Shown here: one piece after another, positions 6,670 to 7,782 of the stretch | How the letters are laid out: each line of letters starts with the position of its first letter | Numbering within the stretch: position 1 is the first letter of the stretch | NCBI GenBank assembly: GCA_030596385.1 | Contig: JAUVKD010000028.1 | Coordinates: 1-7,782 of the forward strand | Origin: Methanosarcinaceae archaeon | GTDB lineage: Archaea; Halobacteriota; Methanosarcinia; Methanosarcinales; Methanosarcinaceae | Direction: 5' to 3' | Length of the DNA stretch: 7,782 bases | The notes under the pieces: model-generated | Told to the model about the DNA's origin: nothing | The model's input: only the letters and a program-made list of their open reading frames with translations | Databases searched by the model: none | Made by a program: the position numbers and the translations under genes

Positions 6670-6677
6670 TCACCTTT
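6670..6677 (-). promoter_or_regulatory. Ribosome binding site of the thioredoxin gene
   Basis: The minus strand reads AAAGGTGA, ending five bases before ATG 6664, the same spacing as at the marker-14 gene. Because it contains the GTG codon at 6673, it argues for the ATG and against the longer GTG-initiated protein. Confidence 0.75.
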
Positions 6678-6702
6678 ACTTTTCATCAATACATGGGTTT
6701 AG

Positions 6703-6714
6703 TATATTTTAAAA
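6703..6714 (-). promoter_or_regulatory. TATA box of the thioredoxin-marker 14 operon
   Basis: The minus strand reads TTTTAAAATATA, preceded by the purine-rich GGCAAAGA, which could act as the B recognition element. Its centre lies about 44 bases before ATG 6664. Initiation about 25 bases downstream would leave an untranslated leader of about 15-20 bases containing the AAAGGTGA site. Positions and composition all fit a normal archaeal promoter. Confidence 0.6.
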
Positions 6715-6981
6715 TCTTTGCCAACTTAAACTTTACCACTCAATTCACTTATATCATAAACTGCAAAACTTGCCCATGCATGTCATAGACACACATCTCA
6801 CGCAATACACAAAGACCATTATTAAGTTATCTCATAAGCTCCGGTTCTTTTGGATTCATCTTCAATTCAATGACCTTATTTTCGCAGTAAAACGTTGCGA
6901 CGGCACATTCAATCGCAGCAGAGCTGGGTAATAATGATTAATATTATGGAATGTATGTAATTGCCTTACTGATAAAGATAA
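6715..6981. other. Intergenic region between nadM and the thioredoxin promoter
   Basis: This is the rest of a 308-base gap between the nadM stop and the thioredoxin start. Apart from a possible gene tail at 6827-6937, I see no RNA gene, repeat or clear terminator. Reading past the nadM stop on the minus strand, the sequence is AT-rich but lacks a long T-run. Confidence 0.5.
6827..6937 (-). pseudogene. Possible C-terminal gene remnant, unknown family
   Basis: A 36-codon open stretch ends at TAA (6829-6827) and reads SLLPSSAAIECAVATFYCEN followed by KVIELKMNPKEPELMR. The text is strikingly protein-like: a hydrophobic strand with two cysteines, then a charged proline-containing tail. It has no ATG or GTG start before residue 27 and is closed upstream by TAA at 6940-6938. 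It may be the tail of a gene truncated by deletion, or a frame-broken small gene. I do not recognise the family. It lies on the same strand as nadM and the thioredoxin operon. Confidence 0.3.
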
Positions 6982-7500
<519 letters not shown>

Positions 7501-7782
7501 TCAGTGAATTCCGCATTCGTCGAATGAAAATTTTTCACATACTTCGAGATAGTGTCCTGAATTATTATCGTGTTTCATACTGGTAAGTTTCTTTATGAGG
7601 AACATTCCAGGTTTCGGATCATTATTTATCTCAAGACCATCGACCATATTGATATATTTTTCACCAATATCGGTACGTATCATTACACTGTTCCATCCAT
7701 CAGGCGCACCAACTGAACCTACTGATATGTCGGCATGTACTGATGTATAGTCACAGCAGTTGTGGCATGGATTCCTTGCAAG
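7501..7782 (-). CDS. Coenzyme F420 hydrogenase/dehydrogenase beta subunit-like protein (C-terminal part, runs off right edge)
   Basis: The last 93 residues of an FrhB/FdhB/FpoF-type protein; the frame stays open to the window edge at a codon boundary. These subunits bind FAD and Fe-S clusters and pass electrons to or from coenzyme F420. The visible part has 'NPCHNCCDYTSVHADISVGS' (fragment residues 4-23), with clustered cysteines C6, C9 and C10 expected to take part in Fe-S binding, then 'VGAPDGWNSVMIRTDIGEKY', a conserved stretch of the FrhB_FdhB C-terminal domain. The tail ends in ...FDECGIH with two more cysteines. Which partner it serves (hydrogenase, formate dehydrogenase, Fpo, sulfite reductase or a stand-alone paralogue) cannot be told, because the N-terminal part is missing and nadM rather than a partner subunit follows. 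Confidence 0.9.
   Translation of the reverse strand, partial: LARNPCHNCCDYTSVHADISVGSVGAPDGWNSVMIRTDIGEKYINMVDGLEINNDPKPGMFLIKKLTSMKHDNNSGHYLEVCEKFSFDECGIH

Overview
The window looks like a stretch of euryarchaeal chromosome from a methanogen or a methane-oxidising relative, most likely a Methanosarcinales/ANME-type organism. The strongest evidence is a complete methanogenesis marker protein 14 gene, a family I know only from methanogens and their close relatives. Supporting evidence is an archaeal-type NMN adenylyltransferase (NadM), the C-terminal end of an F420 hydrogenase/dehydrogenase beta-subunit-like protein, archaeal TATA boxes and GGTGA-type ribosome binding sites. Genus-level placement is not possible from the sequence alone.

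Layout: (1) 1-503, minus strand, the N-terminal 167 codons of an aldehyde dehydrogenase that runs off the left edge. (2) 504-2139, about 1.6 kb with no convincing intact gene. It holds a cluster of ATCCGT units, short protein-like stretches that look like decayed coding sequence, a one-spacer CRISPR array with a degenerate third repeat directly against the second, and an (AT)n tract that doubles as a TATA box. (3) 2140-4599, plus strand, a large peptidase-U32-family protein with two U32-like domains, each carrying its own four-cysteine set. (4) 4600-4827, a short convergent gap. (5) 6664-4828, minus strand, a tight two-gene operon: thioredoxin then methanogenesis marker 14, with a clear promoter and two near-ideal ribosome binding sites. 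(6) 6674-6981, an intergenic region carrying the operon promoter and a possible C-terminal gene remnant. (7) 7782-6982, minus strand, the end of an FrhB/FdhB-like gene followed after 12 bases by nadM.

The right half reads as conserved housekeeping and methanogen-core material: NAD synthesis, F420-linked redox, thiol redox control and a methanogenesis marker of unproven function with an ASKHA-like ATPase appearance. The left half is an eroded accessory region. The best leads are the two-domain U32 protein (a possible single-chain equivalent of paired U32 proteins such as UbiU-UbiV), the thioredoxin/marker-14 pairing, and the shrunken CRISPR locus. No complete new system is evident in this window.
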